Below, one piece after another: positions 51,576 to 59,640 of a DNA stretch of 64,000 nt (the first letter of the stretch is position 1; the number at the start of each line of letters is the position of its first letter). The translations under genes and the position numbers were made by a program. The stretch comes from Mycolicibacterium phlei. GTDB taxonomy: Bacteria > Actinomycetota > Actinomycetes > Mycobacteriales > Mycobacteriaceae. The notes beneath the pieces were generated by a model that searched no databases, was not told the origin of the DNA, and saw only the letters and a list, made by a program, of their open reading frames with translations. The stretch is from the NCBI RefSeq assembly GCF_001583415.1, contig NZ_CP014475.1, positions 124,001-188,000 of the forward strand. Direction: 5' to 3'.

Positions 51576-52849
51576 TCAGGGCTGGGCGTCGAGCACGTCG
51601 CCAGGCAGGGGCGCATCCGTGCGCAGCGCCTCGAACAGCTGATTCGCCAGCCCGTCGGCCCAGATGACCACCGAGCCCGCGCCGGTGGTGGCGTATTCGC
51701 CGATCGGCACGGTCACCGTCACGATGTCGCCGCGCATCGCCCAGCCCAGCCGCGCGAGATCCCAGATGTGGTCACCGGTGTTGACGGTTAGGGTGCGTGT
51801 CGCCGCCCGCGCCATCGGATATAAGCGCAACGGGTTGAGCAGTACGGTCGGGCTGCTGGCGCGGTGCAGCAGCGCGGACATGAACTCGCGCTGGTGCACC
51901 ATGCGGTCCAGGTCGGCGCGCGGGGTGGCGCGGGTGCGGACGAAGCCGAGCGCACTGCGCCCGTCGAGTTCCTGGCATCCGGCCGGCAGGTCGATGCCGG
52001 CCAGTGGGTCGACGATCGGTTCGGCCGGGCACATCTGCACCCCGCCGACCGCGTCCACCAGCGCGGCGAACCCGCCGAATCCGATCTCCGCGTAGTGGTC
52101 GATCCGCAGCCCGGTGACCTGTTCGACGGTCTGCACCAAGAGCGGCGCACCGCCGTACACCGAGGCGGCGTTGATCTTGTCGCTGCCGTGCCCCGGGATC
52201 TCCACGTAGGAGTCGCGCGGGATCGACACCAGCGTCGCGGGAGTGTCCGACAGCAGACCCGGCAGGTGCACCAGAAGGATGGTGTCGGTGCGGCCGTCGC
52301 CGAGGTCGCCGCCGGTGGCCAACTGCGCCTGCTGTTCGGGGGTGAGATCGCGGCGGCTGTCGGAGCCGACCAGCAGCCACGTGGTGCCCGCCCCCGCGGC
52401 CGGTCGCCCCGGATAGTCGGCCAGCGCGGGGGTGCGCTGCAGCGACGAGTCGATCCACAGCCCGCCCGCCACCACCGCGACCACCAGCAGCAGGACCAGC
52501 GCGGCCAGGATTCGGCCCCAATGTCGTTTGCGCCGTGGAGGTTTCGGGGGCTTCGGGGGCTTCGGGGGGTGGGCGGCGCCTGGGGCGGCCGGGGTGGCGC
52601 GGGCTGCCGGGCCGCCGGTCGGGGTGGGCGCCTCGACGGTGGTGATGGCGGTGGCGGTGGTGCCGGCCGACGCACCGGAGGCGGGGGAGGCGGTGGCGGT
52701 GGCGGCGGGCCCGGCCGCTGCGGCGTGGGCGGATTGGGCGGCCACTGTGGTGGCGGGCGGAAGTTCGGGTCGCGGCGGATCACCTGCGACGGCTCCCGGC
52801 GAAACCGGGGATCGGGCCCCGGCCGGCGCGGTTGCCGTTCGTCGTTCAC
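51576..52849 (-). CDS. LytR-CpsA-Psr (LCP) ligase, apparent frameshift in the Pro-rich N-terminus
   Basis: The LCP core is intact in one frame (open 51576-52745): transmembrane helix 'ILAALVLLLVVAVVAGGLW', then 'TWLLVGSDSRRDL', 'TLVSIPRDSYVEIPGHGSDKINAASVYGG', 'HYAEIGFGGFAALVDAVGGVQM' and 'GRSALGFVRTR', the Arg/Asp set that binds polyprenyl-linked glycans for transfer to peptidoglycan. A different frame from GTG 52849 encodes MNDERQPRRPGPDPRFRREP and a Pro-rich cytoplasmic region typical of mycobacterial LCP proteins. One extra C in the six-base run (52564-52569) would fuse the two. A TANNNT element (52857-52862) 7 bases before GTG 52849 supports that start as leaderless. Confidence 0.8.
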
Positions 52850-52856
52850 AGATAGG

Positions 52857-52862
52857 AATGTA
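52857..52862 (-). promoter_or_regulatory. -10 element of a leaderless LCP gene promoter
   Basis: On the minus strand TACATT fits TANNNT and is followed by exactly 7 bases and then the GTG at 52849, the spacing of mycobacterial leaderless transcripts. No ribosome site is present. Confidence 0.5.
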
Positions 52863-52880
52863 CGGGTCGCGCCGCTGTGG

Positions 52881-53648
52881 TCAGCGCAACCAGCCCAGAT
52901 GCCCGGCCAGCAGGGCGTAGCCGACGAACGCCACCGCGTCGATCAGCGCGTGCGCGACGATGAGCGGCCACAGCCGGCCGGTGCGCACGTAGACGTAGCC
53001 GAACACCAGGCCCATCGCCAGGTTGCCCAGCCCCGCACCGAACCCCTGGTACAGGTGATACAGCCCGCGCAGCACGCTGGTCACCACGATCGCGGCGGCC
53101 GGGCCCATCCGCAGCTGGCGCAGCCGGGTGAGCAGGAAGCCGACGACGATCACCTCCTCGGCCCAGCCGTTGGCGAACGCGGTCAGCAGCAGCACCGGGA
53201 TCCGCCACCAGGTGTCGTACAGCTCGGCGGGTTCGACGTCGGCGTTGAGCCCCAGCAGCCGCGCGAGCTGGTAGAAGGCCAGCCCGGGCAGGCCGATCAG
53301 CGCGGCCAGGCCCAGCCCGCCGAGCAGATCCGGCCGCCACCGCGGCCGGCCCAGGCCGATCGCTGAGGGCCCGAATCCACTGCGCCACAACAGGTACAGG
53401 CCAAGTGCGCCCCACGCCAGCAGCTGGAACACCCATGCCAGGTTGAGGCCCAGATCGATCAGGGCGAACGGGGATCGGCGCGGGTTGAGCGTGACGACCT
53501 GACCGGACAGACCCAGCAGCACCGCCTCGACGAGGCGCAGCAGCGCGCTGTAGGCCGACAGCCCGAACGTGACCGCCAGGACGACGACGATCTCGATGCG
53601 CAGGGTGCGCCGGCGTGCGTCGTCGAGATCGTCGGGGGCGGCGCTCAC
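52881..53648 (-). CDS. CPBP (Abi/CAAX-like) intramembrane metalloprotease
   Basis: A 255-residue membrane protein from GTG 53648 with about seven helices. CPBP motifs appear in order: 'ANGWAEEVIVVGFLLTRL' (EExxxxG/R), 'VLRGLYHLYQGFGAGLGNLAMGLVFGYVYVRTGRLWPLIVAHALIDAVAF' (H and HxxxD). The two Glu and two His form the catalytic/metal site in this family, which includes Rce1. Its substrate is unknown. It lies between the LCP gene and the DUF2470 gene, all on the minus strand. Confidence 0.88.
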   Translation of the reverse strand: MSAAPDDLDDARRRTLRIEIVVVLAVTFGLSAYSALLRLVEAVLLGLSGQVVTLNPRRSPFALIDLGLNLAWVFQLLAWGALGLYLLWRSGFGPSAIGLGRPRWRPDLLGGLGLAALIGLPGLAFYQLARLLGLNADVEPAELYDTWWRIPVLLLTAFANGWAEEVIVVGFLLTRLRQLRMGPAAAIVVTSVLRGLYHLYQGFGAGLGNLAMGLVFGYVYVRTGRLWPLIVAHALIDAVAFVGYALLAGHLGWLR

Positions 53649-53667
53649 CGGAGCTACGGTAGCGCCG

Positions 53668-54456
53668 TCAGATTCGGCGTGCGCGCAGGCCGTTGAGGAA
53701 CGGGCAGCCCATCAGGATGCGGATCGCGCGGCTGAGCCCGGGCACGTCGTCGACCGGTTGGGTGAACGGCAGTCGCACGTCGTGGTCGCCGTCCTCGGCC
53801 TCGACCCGCAGCCGGACGCCGTAGCGGTCCAGGCCCAGCGGGCGGACCCGGCCGCGGCGCAGGGCGGCGGGCAGCCGGGTGGCCAGCCGGTCGATCACGT
53901 CGCGGTGCGCGGACTCCAGATGCTGCAGCCAGCCGGACTCCATCGCGCAGAACGGATCCGGCTGCGCGCTCAGCAGCGCGCCGACACCGACGGACTCGGC
54001 GCCGGTGGAGTCGGCGACCACCACCGACTCGATCTCCAGGCGCAGCAGCGTGTGCGGGTCGTCGCCGTCGTGCTCGGATGAATTGACCTCCAGCAGCGCG
54101 GGATTGGGGTCCTCGGAGGCGACCAGGTCCAGCAGGGCGGGCACCTCGTCGTCGGGAACGGCGTGCAGTCGGCCGCGGATCCACACCAGCGAGCGGACCG
54201 GTTCACGCAGCGGCAGCGGCGCGTAGTCGGTCAGCTCGAGCACCGCCTGGGCTCCGGTGACCCCGGCGGCCGCGGCGGTGGCCGCCACCGGGCTGTCCGC
54301 GCGCACGGTGACGGCGAAGGAGCCGTCGTCGAGCAGGTGGTGCACGGGCGAGACCGTCGGCTCCACCCCGTCGACGGCGAGCATGGCGTCGCCGCCCTTC
54401 GCGCACGCGCTGCGGATCCGCTCGGCGGTCGTCGGTGCCGTGATCGCTGCTGTCAT
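53668..54456 (-). CDS. DUF2470 protein, iron-regulated (Rv3839 orthologue)
   Basis: A 262-residue protein from ATG 54456 (GGGAGG site). The N-terminal half looks like a split-barrel flavin/haem-binding fold ('AVTVRADSPVAATAAAAGVTGAQAVLELTDYAPLPLREPVRSLVWIRGRL'), and the C-terminal 'HRDVIDRLATRLP...RPLGLDRYGVRLRVEAEDGDHDVRLPFTQPVDDVPGLSRAIRILM' is DUF2470, found in HugZ-type haem-utilisation proteins. A strong IdeR box lies 18-36 bases upstream, in repressor position, consistent with induction under iron limitation as for Rv3839. Divergent from pheA. Confidence 0.9.
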   Translation of the reverse strand: MTAAITAPTTAERIRSACAKGGDAMLAVDGVEPTVSPVHHLLDDGSFAVTVRADSPVAATAAAAGVTGAQAVLELTDYAPLPLREPVRSLVWIRGRLHAVPDDEVPALLDLVASEDPNPALLEVNSSEHDGDDPHTLLRLEIESVVVADSTGAESVGVGALLSAQPDPFCAMESGWLQHLESAHRDVIDRLATRLPAALRRGRVRPLGLDRYGVRLRVEAEDGDHDVRLPFTQPVDDVPGLSRAIRILMGCPFLNGLRARRI

Positions 54457-54473
54457 GCCAACCTCCCGCTTAC

Positions 54474-54492
54474 TAAGGTGAGCCTAACTTAA
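54474..54492. promoter_or_regulatory. IdeR iron box
   Basis: TAAGGTGAGCCTAACTTAA matches the 19-base IdeR consensus TTAGGTTAGCCTAACCTAA at 16 of 19 positions. It overlaps the promoter-leader of the DUF2470 gene (start 54456) and lies 77 bases upstream of pheA. Confidence 0.88.
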
Positions 54493-54568
54493 CTTCACGA
54501 TCCGGCGGCCGCAAGGCTTTCGTCCGCAGCGGAACGGGATTACCACGCTCAGCGGATAGGGTTGGGGC

Positions 54569-55495
54569 GTGCCGCGCATCGCCTACCTGGGCCCAGAGGG
54601 AACGTTCACCGAGGCGGCGCTGCGCAAGATGGTGGCCGCCGGGTTCGTCCCGGGGGCGTCCGGAGCCGCCGACGTGACCGCGCTGGGCTGCGACAGCACC
54701 CCCGACGCGATGGCCGCCGTGCGCCGCGGCGACGCCGACTACGCCTGCGTGCCCATCGAGAACTCCATCGAGGGCTCGGTGCTGCCCACCCTCGACAGCC
54801 TGGCCGTCGGCACACCGCTGCAGATCTTCGCCGAACTGACCCTTGACGTGGCGTTCACGATCGTGGTGCGCGAGGGCACCGCCCCCGCCGACGTCACCAC
54901 CGTCGCCGCCTTCCCGGTCGCCGCCGCCCAGGTGCGCGCCTGGCTCGCCGAGCACCTGCCGTCGGCGCGCGTCGTACCCGCCACCTCCAACGCCGCGGCG
55001 GCCGCCGACGTCGCCGAGGGCCGCGCCGACGCCGGCGTCAGCACCGCGCTGGCCGCCCAGCGGTACGGGCTGGCGGCGCTGGCCAGCGACGTCGTCGACG
55101 AGGCCAGCGCATGCACCCGGTTCGTGCTCGTCGGTCCGCCCGCCCCGCCGCCGCCGCGCACCGGAGCCGACCGCACCTCGGTGGTGCTGCGGCTGGCCAA
55201 CGTGCCCGGCGCGCTGGTCAGCGCGATGACCGAGTTCGCGATCCGCGACATCGACCTGACCCGCATCGAATCCCGGCCCACCCGAACCGAGTTGGGCACC
55301 TACATCTTCTTCCTGGACTGCGTCGGTCACATCGACGACGACGCGGTCGCCGAGGCACTCAAAGCGCTGTACCGACGTTGTTCGGATGTGAGATTCCTGG
55401 GTTCCTGGCCGACCGGTACGGCCGCGGGCGCGGTGCCGCCCGCACTCGACGACGCATCGGAGTGGGTGACGCGGCTGCGGGAGGGCCGGCCGTGA
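54569..55495 (+). CDS. pheA: Prephenate dehydratase
   Basis: A 308-residue monofunctional enzyme from GTG 54569. The catalytic domain starts 'IAYLGPEGTFTEAALRKM' and has 'CVPIENSIEGSVLPTLD' with 'CTRFVLVG' containing the conserved Thr-Arg-Phe. A C-terminal ACT domain ('TSVVLRLANVPGALVSAMTEFAIRDIDLTRIESRPTRTELGTYIFFLDCVGH') carries the GAL(V) and ESRP phenylalanine-binding motifs. It converts prephenate to phenylpyruvate and is feedback-inhibited by phenylalanine. Its stop overlaps the next start (GTGA), forming an operon. Confidence 0.97.
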   Translation: MPRIAYLGPEGTFTEAALRKMVAAGFVPGASGAADVTALGCDSTPDAMAAVRRGDADYACVPIENSIEGSVLPTLDSLAVGTPLQIFAELTLDVAFTIVVREGTAPADVTTVAAFPVAAAQVRAWLAEHLPSARVVPATSNAAAAADVAEGRADAGVSTALAAQRYGLAALASDVVDEASACTRFVLVGPPAPPPPRTGADRTSVVLRLANVPGALVSAMTEFAIRDIDLTRIESRPTRTELGTYIFFLDCVGHIDDDAVAEALKALYRRCSDVRFLGSWPTGTAAGAVPPALDDASEWVTRLREGRP

Positions 55496-56178
55496 GCGGG
55501 CGGCTGGTGTTGCTGCGGCACGGTCAGTCGCTGGCCAACGTCGAACGCCGGCTCGACACCCGGCCGCCGGGCGCCCCGCTCAGCGATCTGGGCCGCAACC
55601 AGGCCCGCGCCTTCGCCCGCGAGCTCCCCCGGCCGCCGGCGCTGCTGGCGCACTCGATCGCCCACCGGGCCCGCCAGACCGCCGAGGAGATCGCCGGCAC
55701 CGTGCGGGTGGAACCGCTTGAGGTCGACGGGATCCACGAGGTGCAGGTCGGCGAGCTGGAGGACCGCAGCGACGACGACGCGGTCGCGGAGTTCGAGGCC
55801 GTCTACAAACGCTGGCACCTGGGCGAACTCGACATCGCGATGCCCAACGGCGAGACCGGACGCGAGGTGCTGGACCGCTACGTGCCCACCATCGCCGAAC
55901 TGCGGGCCCGCCACCTCGACGACGACTCCTGGCGCGGCGACATCGTCGTGGTCAGCCACGGCGCGGCGATCCGCCTGGTCAGCTCGGTGCTGGCCGGCGT
56001 CGACCCCACCTTCGCGCTGGGCAACCACCTGAGCAACACCGAGGCCGTCGTGTTGGCGCCGATCACCGACGGACGCTGGAGCTGTCTGCAGTGGGGCTCG
56101 CTGACCCCGCCGTTCCACCCCGACCCCGGGGTGCGCCCGATCGAGGACGCGGTGAACTCAGCCGACCCGATGGGCTGA
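55492..56178 (+). CDS. gpm2: Histidine phosphatase (phosphoglycerate mutase-like), Gpm2
   Basis: A 228-residue protein from GTG 55492. 'LVLLRHGQSLANVERRLDTRPPGAPLSDLGRNQARAFA' contains the RHG phospho-acceptor His, and 'DIVVVSHGAAIRLVSS' the second catalytic His. The substrate is more likely a phosphorylated metabolite than 3-phosphoglycerate; the gene name follows Rv3837c. It is translationally coupled to pheA. Its last 21 bases overlap the small Cys-rich gene on the opposite strand. Confidence 0.92.
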   Translation: MSGRLVLLRHGQSLANVERRLDTRPPGAPLSDLGRNQARAFARELPRPPALLAHSIAHRARQTAEEIAGTVRVEPLEVDGIHEVQVGELEDRSDDDAVAEFEAVYKRWHLGELDIAMPNGETGREVLDRYVPTIAELRARHLDDDSWRGDIVVVSHGAAIRLVSSVLAGVDPTFALGNHLSNTEAVVLAPITDGRWSCLQWGSLTPPFHPDPGVRPIEDAVNSADPMG

Positions 56179-56355
56179 CACCGACACCGAGACCGCGCAG
56201 CGGCAGCCGACCGTCTCACAGTCGATCGCGAAGGTGTGCACGTCCTCGGGCGTGACACAGTCCGGATCGGTGCACTCCGAGCGCATCGCCGCGTGGTGGA
56301 TGACGGTGCCGTGGCAGTGGGCAAGACCCGACAGGCAGGCTCGGCACTCGGTCAT
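56158..56355 (-). CDS. Small Cys-rich protein of 65 aa
   Basis: ATG 56355 with AAGAGG 4-5 bases upstream encodes 65 residues with eight Cys: 'CRACLSGLAHCHG', 'CTDPDC', 'CETVGCRCAV', plus His residues that could bind zinc or iron. It ends inside the 3' end of gpm2. The ordered Cys pattern and ribosome site make it a real gene in my view; such small proteins are commonly annotated as conserved hypothetical in mycobacteria. Function unknown; a zinc-ribbon-like binder is possible. Confidence 0.75.
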   Translation of the reverse strand: MTECRACLSGLAHCHGTVIHHAAMRSECTDPDCVTPEDVHTFAIDCETVGCRCAVSVSVSAHRVG

Positions 56356-56431
56356 GGCCTCTTGATAGCACCGCGCGCCGACATCGCGGGGTTGCCGCGC
56401 GGGCGCGGACCCTGTGAATCAGGCCCGGAAA

Positions 56432-56782
56432 TCAGGCCCAGCCCAGTTCGTGCAGCCGGTCGTCGTCGATGCCGAAGTGGTGGGCGATCTCGTGGATGAC
56501 GGTGACCGCCACCTCCTCGACCAGTTCCTCCTCGGACTCGCACATCTCCAGCAGCGCGTCCCGGTAGATCGTGATGGTGTCCGGCAGCGACCCGGCGTAC
56601 CAGGAGTCGCGTTCGGTCAGCGCCACCCCCTGATACAGCCCCAGCAGGTCGGGTTCCTCCTCGTTGCGCGCCTCGACCAGCACCACGACGTTGTCGAGCG
56701 CCTCGGCCAGCTTCGGCGGGATCAGATCCAGCGCCTCGGAGACGAGTTCCTCGAACCGTTGCGGGCTCATCCGCACGGCCAC
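56432..56782 (-). CDS. Zincin-like metallopeptidase family protein (Rv3836 orthologue)
   Basis: A 116-residue protein from GTG 56782. 'AVTVIHEIAHHFGIDDDRLHELGWA' near the C-terminus holds the HExxHHxxxDDDRLHELG signature of the Zincin_1 (DUF1025) family; 'RFEELVSEALDLIPPKLAEALDNVVVLVEA' is the family's N-terminal helix. Despite the HExxH zinc motif, peptidase activity has not been shown for the family as far as I know. It lies 5 bases downstream of the septum-formation-like gene, in one operon. Confidence 0.92.
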   Translation of the reverse strand: MAVRMSPQRFEELVSEALDLIPPKLAEALDNVVVLVEARNEEEPDLLGLYQGVALTERDSWYAGSLPDTITIYRDALLEMCESEEELVEEVAVTVIHEIAHHFGIDDDRLHELGWA

Positions 56783-56787
56783 GACGG

Positions 56788-58227
56788 CTATGGCCCCGGC
56801 GGAAGCGGCGCGTCCGGCGGCGGCACCGGCGCGGGTTCGGGCGCTGGCGCGGGCGCGGGGGGCAGGCCGGGCGGCGGCAGCGGCGCACCCGGCGGCGGGG
56901 GCAGGTCACCGGCGGGCGGCGGACCGACACCCGGTGGCGGCGGCGGACCGTTGAGGAACGTGTTGCCCGCCGGGGGCTGCTCCTCGTTCGGCTCCTCAGC
57001 CGGCGTCTGCGGCTGCTGCGGCCCGTGCTGCGTCTCCTGCTGGGAGCTGCTGCTACTGCTGCTCGAGCCGCTCGAACCGCTGCTGCTGGTGCCCGAGTAC
57101 TGGCTGCCGCCGCTGCTCGACGGCGGCGAGATGTCGCTGATGTCGATCGGCGGGAAGTTCAGCCGCTCCTCGGGGATATCCGGCGGCGGGACCGGCGGCT
57201 GCCCGTTGATCATCAACGGGCCCTTCGCGCTGTTGAGCAGCGTCGACCAGCCGCCGTTGCCGAGGGTGGAGCCGATGCTGCACGCCACCTGGCGGCTGCC
57301 CGCCGACCAGCTCGGCAACGAGATCGTGCTGTAGATCAGGGTCAGCGTCGTGCTGCGCAGCTGGATGGGCGCCAGGTACTCGTCGGTCAGCCGGGTGCAG
57401 GTGTCCTTGATGTAGGTGTCCTGCTCGGGCTCCGGCGGCAGCCCGCCCGGGAACTTCTCGGCCAGGTTGACCGAGCCGGTGACCTCCATCGAGTGCGGCG
57501 CCGCGCAGTCGACCGGGATGTCGGTCGGCTGGTTGGTGGCCGGGTCGATGCCCAGGCAGGTCCCGGGCGGCCACACCTTGGACTGGTCGAGTTCGGCGAC
57601 CTTGCCGGCGAACGGCAGCTGCTGGTTGTTCGGTCCGGGCAGCTGCAGACCGCACAGCATCCGGCGCTCCCCGGACTGTTTCCAGGCCTTGTCGCCGGAC
57701 CACAGCATGCTGATCATGAAGCGGCTGTTCGGGTCGTAGCGCGCGCCCAGATAGCGCTTCACCGCTGCGGTGCACTGCTCCTGGCTGATCTGCTGGATGC
57801 GGGCGTCCGAGGGCGGCGGCGCCTCCGGGCCGTACTCGCTGCCCGGGAACGCCCGCATGTCGACGGTCTGGGCCACCTCGAAGCGGTGCTCCTGGCTGCA
57901 GTCGACGATCTCGGCGGCGTCGGGGGTGCGGTCCGGCCAGTTCAGGCAGTCACCGGCCTTGGCGTGCGAGAAGGTCTCGTTGCCGCGCGGGCCCAGCGAG
58001 ATGGTGCTGGCGGTCAGCCCGCTGTTGGGGTCCGACCCCGGCAGCACGGTGATCACGCCGGCGATGAGAATCCCGCCCAGCGCGATCAACAACAGCGCGC
58101 GGCTGGTCGCTGTCGCGCGCAGGTCCCTCCACCACGCCGCCCGTTCCGTCGGCTGGTCGTCTGCTGCCTCCGGATCGGGCGCATCAGCGCCGATCGGGCG
58201 GTCGGGTGCATCCAACATCCGCTCCAT
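56788..58227 (-). CDS. Septum-formation domain membrane protein (Rv3835 orthologue)
   Basis: A 479-residue protein from ATG 58227. One transmembrane helix ('ALLLIALGGILIAGVITVLP', about residues 45-64) follows a short cytoplasmic N-terminus. Two extracytoplasmic repeats of the septum-formation type are visible, each with paired Cys: 'AGDCLNWPDRTPDAAEIVDCSQEHRFEV' and 'PGTCLGIDPATNQPTDIPVDCAAPHSMEV'. The last 110 residues are Ser- then Pro-rich and disordered. Role in the cell envelope or division is inferred from the domain name. Divergent from serS. Confidence 0.92.
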   Translation of the reverse strand: MERMLDAPDRPIGADAPDPEAADDQPTERAAWWRDLRATATSRALLLIALGGILIAGVITVLPGSDPNSGLTASTISLGPRGNETFSHAKAGDCLNWPDRTPDAAEIVDCSQEHRFEVAQTVDMRAFPGSEYGPEAPPPSDARIQQISQEQCTAAVKRYLGARYDPNSRFMISMLWSGDKAWKQSGERRMLCGLQLPGPNNQQLPFAGKVAELDQSKVWPPGTCLGIDPATNQPTDIPVDCAAPHSMEVTGSVNLAEKFPGGLPPEPEQDTYIKDTCTRLTDEYLAPIQLRSTTLTLIYSTISLPSWSAGSRQVACSIGSTLGNGGWSTLLNSAKGPLMINGQPPVPPPDIPEERLNFPPIDISDISPPSSSGGSQYSGTSSSGSSGSSSSSSSSQQETQHGPQQPQTPAEEPNEEQPPAGNTFLNGPPPPPGVGPPPAGDLPPPPGAPLPPPGLPPAPAPAPEPAPVPPPDAPLPPGP

Positions 58228-58228
58228 T

Positions 58229-58255
58229 GTGACAGGCGTGTCACACGCTGTGACA
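58229..58255. promoter_or_regulatory. Interlocked GTGACA/TGTCAC palindromes between Rv3835-like gene and serS
   Basis: GTGACA-GGCG-TGTCAC (58229-58244) and TGTCACA-CGC-TGTGACA (58239-58255) share their middle half-site, giving three half-sites on the two strands. They begin 2 bases upstream of the minus-strand ATG (58227). A direct repeat ATGCGGTTGT follows at 58260-58269 and 58276-58285. A dimeric regulator is implied; its identity is unknown. Confidence 0.6.
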
Positions 58256-58319
58256 AGTGATGCGGTTGTAAAGTTATGCGGTTGTGCTTGACGGGTCCCC
58301 CGCCCGATAGGGTTGCGCC

Positions 58320-59579
58320 GTGATCGACCTCAAGCTGCTGCGTGAAAATCCCGACGCGGTCCGTGCCTCGCAACGTGCCCGCGGTGAAGACCCCAGCCTC
58401 GTCGACAAGCTGCTCGACGCCGACGCCGCCCGCCGCGCGGCGGTCTCGGCCGCCGACAACCTGCGCGCCGAACAGAAGGCCGCCAGCAAGAAGGTGGGCA
58501 AGGCCGCCCCCGAGGAGCGGCCGGCGCTGCTCGAGCAGGCCAAGGCGCTCGCCGAGAAGGTCAGGGCCGCCGAGGCCGACCAGGCCGAGGCGGAGAAGGC
58601 GTTCACCGCCGCCCACATGGCGATCTCCAACGTGATCATCGACGGCGTGCCCGCCGGCGGCGAGGACGACTTCGTGGTGCTCGACACCGTCGGCGAACCG
58701 CCGCGCATCGACAACCCCAAGGACCACGTCGAACTCGGCGAGTCGCTGGGCCTGATCGATCTCGAACGCGGCGCCAAGGTGTCCGGCGCCCGGTTCTACT
58801 TCCTCACCGGCGCGGGCGCGCTGCTGCAGCTGGGCCTGATGCAACTGGCCGCCCGGCTCGCCACCGACAACGGGTTCACCCTGCTGATCCCGCCGGTGCT
58901 GGTGCGCCCGGAGGTCATGTCGGGCACCGGTTTCCTCGGCGCCCACGCCGAGGAGGTGTACCGGCTGGAGGCCGACGACATGTACCTCGTCGGCACCTCC
59001 GAGGTGCCGCTGGCCGGCTACCACGCCGACGAGATCATCGACCTGTCCGACGGCCCGCGCCGCTACGCCGGCTGGTCGTCGTGCTTCCGCCGCGAGGCGG
59101 GCAGCCACGGCAAGGACACCCGCGGCATCATCCGCGTGCACCAGTTCGACAAGGTCGAGGGTTTCGTGTTCTGCAAGCCCGAGGAGGCCGAGGCCGAACA
59201 CGAACGGCTGCTGAACCTGCAGCGCGAGATGCTGGCCAAGATCGAGGTGCCCTACCGTGTGATCGACATCGCCGCAGGCGATCTCGGCTCGTCGGCGGCC
59301 CGCAAGTACGACTGCGAGGCGTGGATCCCCACCCAGCAGACCTACCGCGAGCTGACCTCGACGTCGAACTGCACGACGTTCCAGGCGCGCCGGCTGTCCA
59401 CGCGCTACCGCGACGAGAACGGCAAGCCGCAGATCGCCGCGACGCTCAACGGGACGCTGGCCACCACGCGCTGGCTGGTGGCGATCCTGGAGAACCACCA
59501 GCAGCCCGACGGCAGCGTGCGGGTGCCCGCGGCGCTGGTGCCGTTCGTCGGCGCCGAGGTGCTCTCCCCGAAGAAATGA
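58320..59579 (+). CDS. serS: Seryl-tRNA synthetase
   Basis: A 419-residue class II synthetase, identical in length to the M. tuberculosis enzyme. The N-terminal coiled-coil tRNA-binding arm spans about residues 30-105; motif 2 is in '[34 protein letters not shown]' and motif 3 in '[21 protein letters not shown]'. It charges tRNA-Ser (and tRNA-Sec where present) with serine. GTG 58320 gives the family N-terminus [15 protein letters not shown]. Confidence 0.98.
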   Translation: MIDLKLLRENPDAVRASQRARGEDPSLVDKLLDADAARRAAVSAADNLRAEQKAASKKVGKAAPEERPALLEQAKALAEKVRAAEADQAEAEKAFTAAHMAISNVIIDGVPAGGEDDFVVLDTVGEPPRIDNPKDHVELGESLGLIDLERGAKVSGARFYFLTGAGALLQLGLMQLAARLATDNGFTLLIPPVLVRPEVMSGTGFLGAHAEEVYRLEADDMYLVGTSEVPLAGYHADEIIDLSDGPRRYAGWSSCFRREAGSHGKDTRGIIRVHQFDKVEGFVFCKPEEAEAEHERLLNLQREMLAKIEVPYRVIDIAAGDLGSSAARKYDCEAWIPTQQTYRELTSTSNCTTFQARRLSTRYRDENGKPQIAATLNGTLATTRWLVAILENHQQPDGSVRVPAALVPFVGAEVLSPKK

Positions 59580-59640
59580 CCTGAGGTTTCCCGGCTCCTG
59601 CTCGGGGTAATGCGTGACGCATCTAACCCGAGGAGGCGCC

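Noticed and set aside
58229..58244. cAMP-CRP site upstream of the Rv3835-like gene
   Set aside because: GTGA and TCAC are separated by eight bases, not the six needed for CRP.
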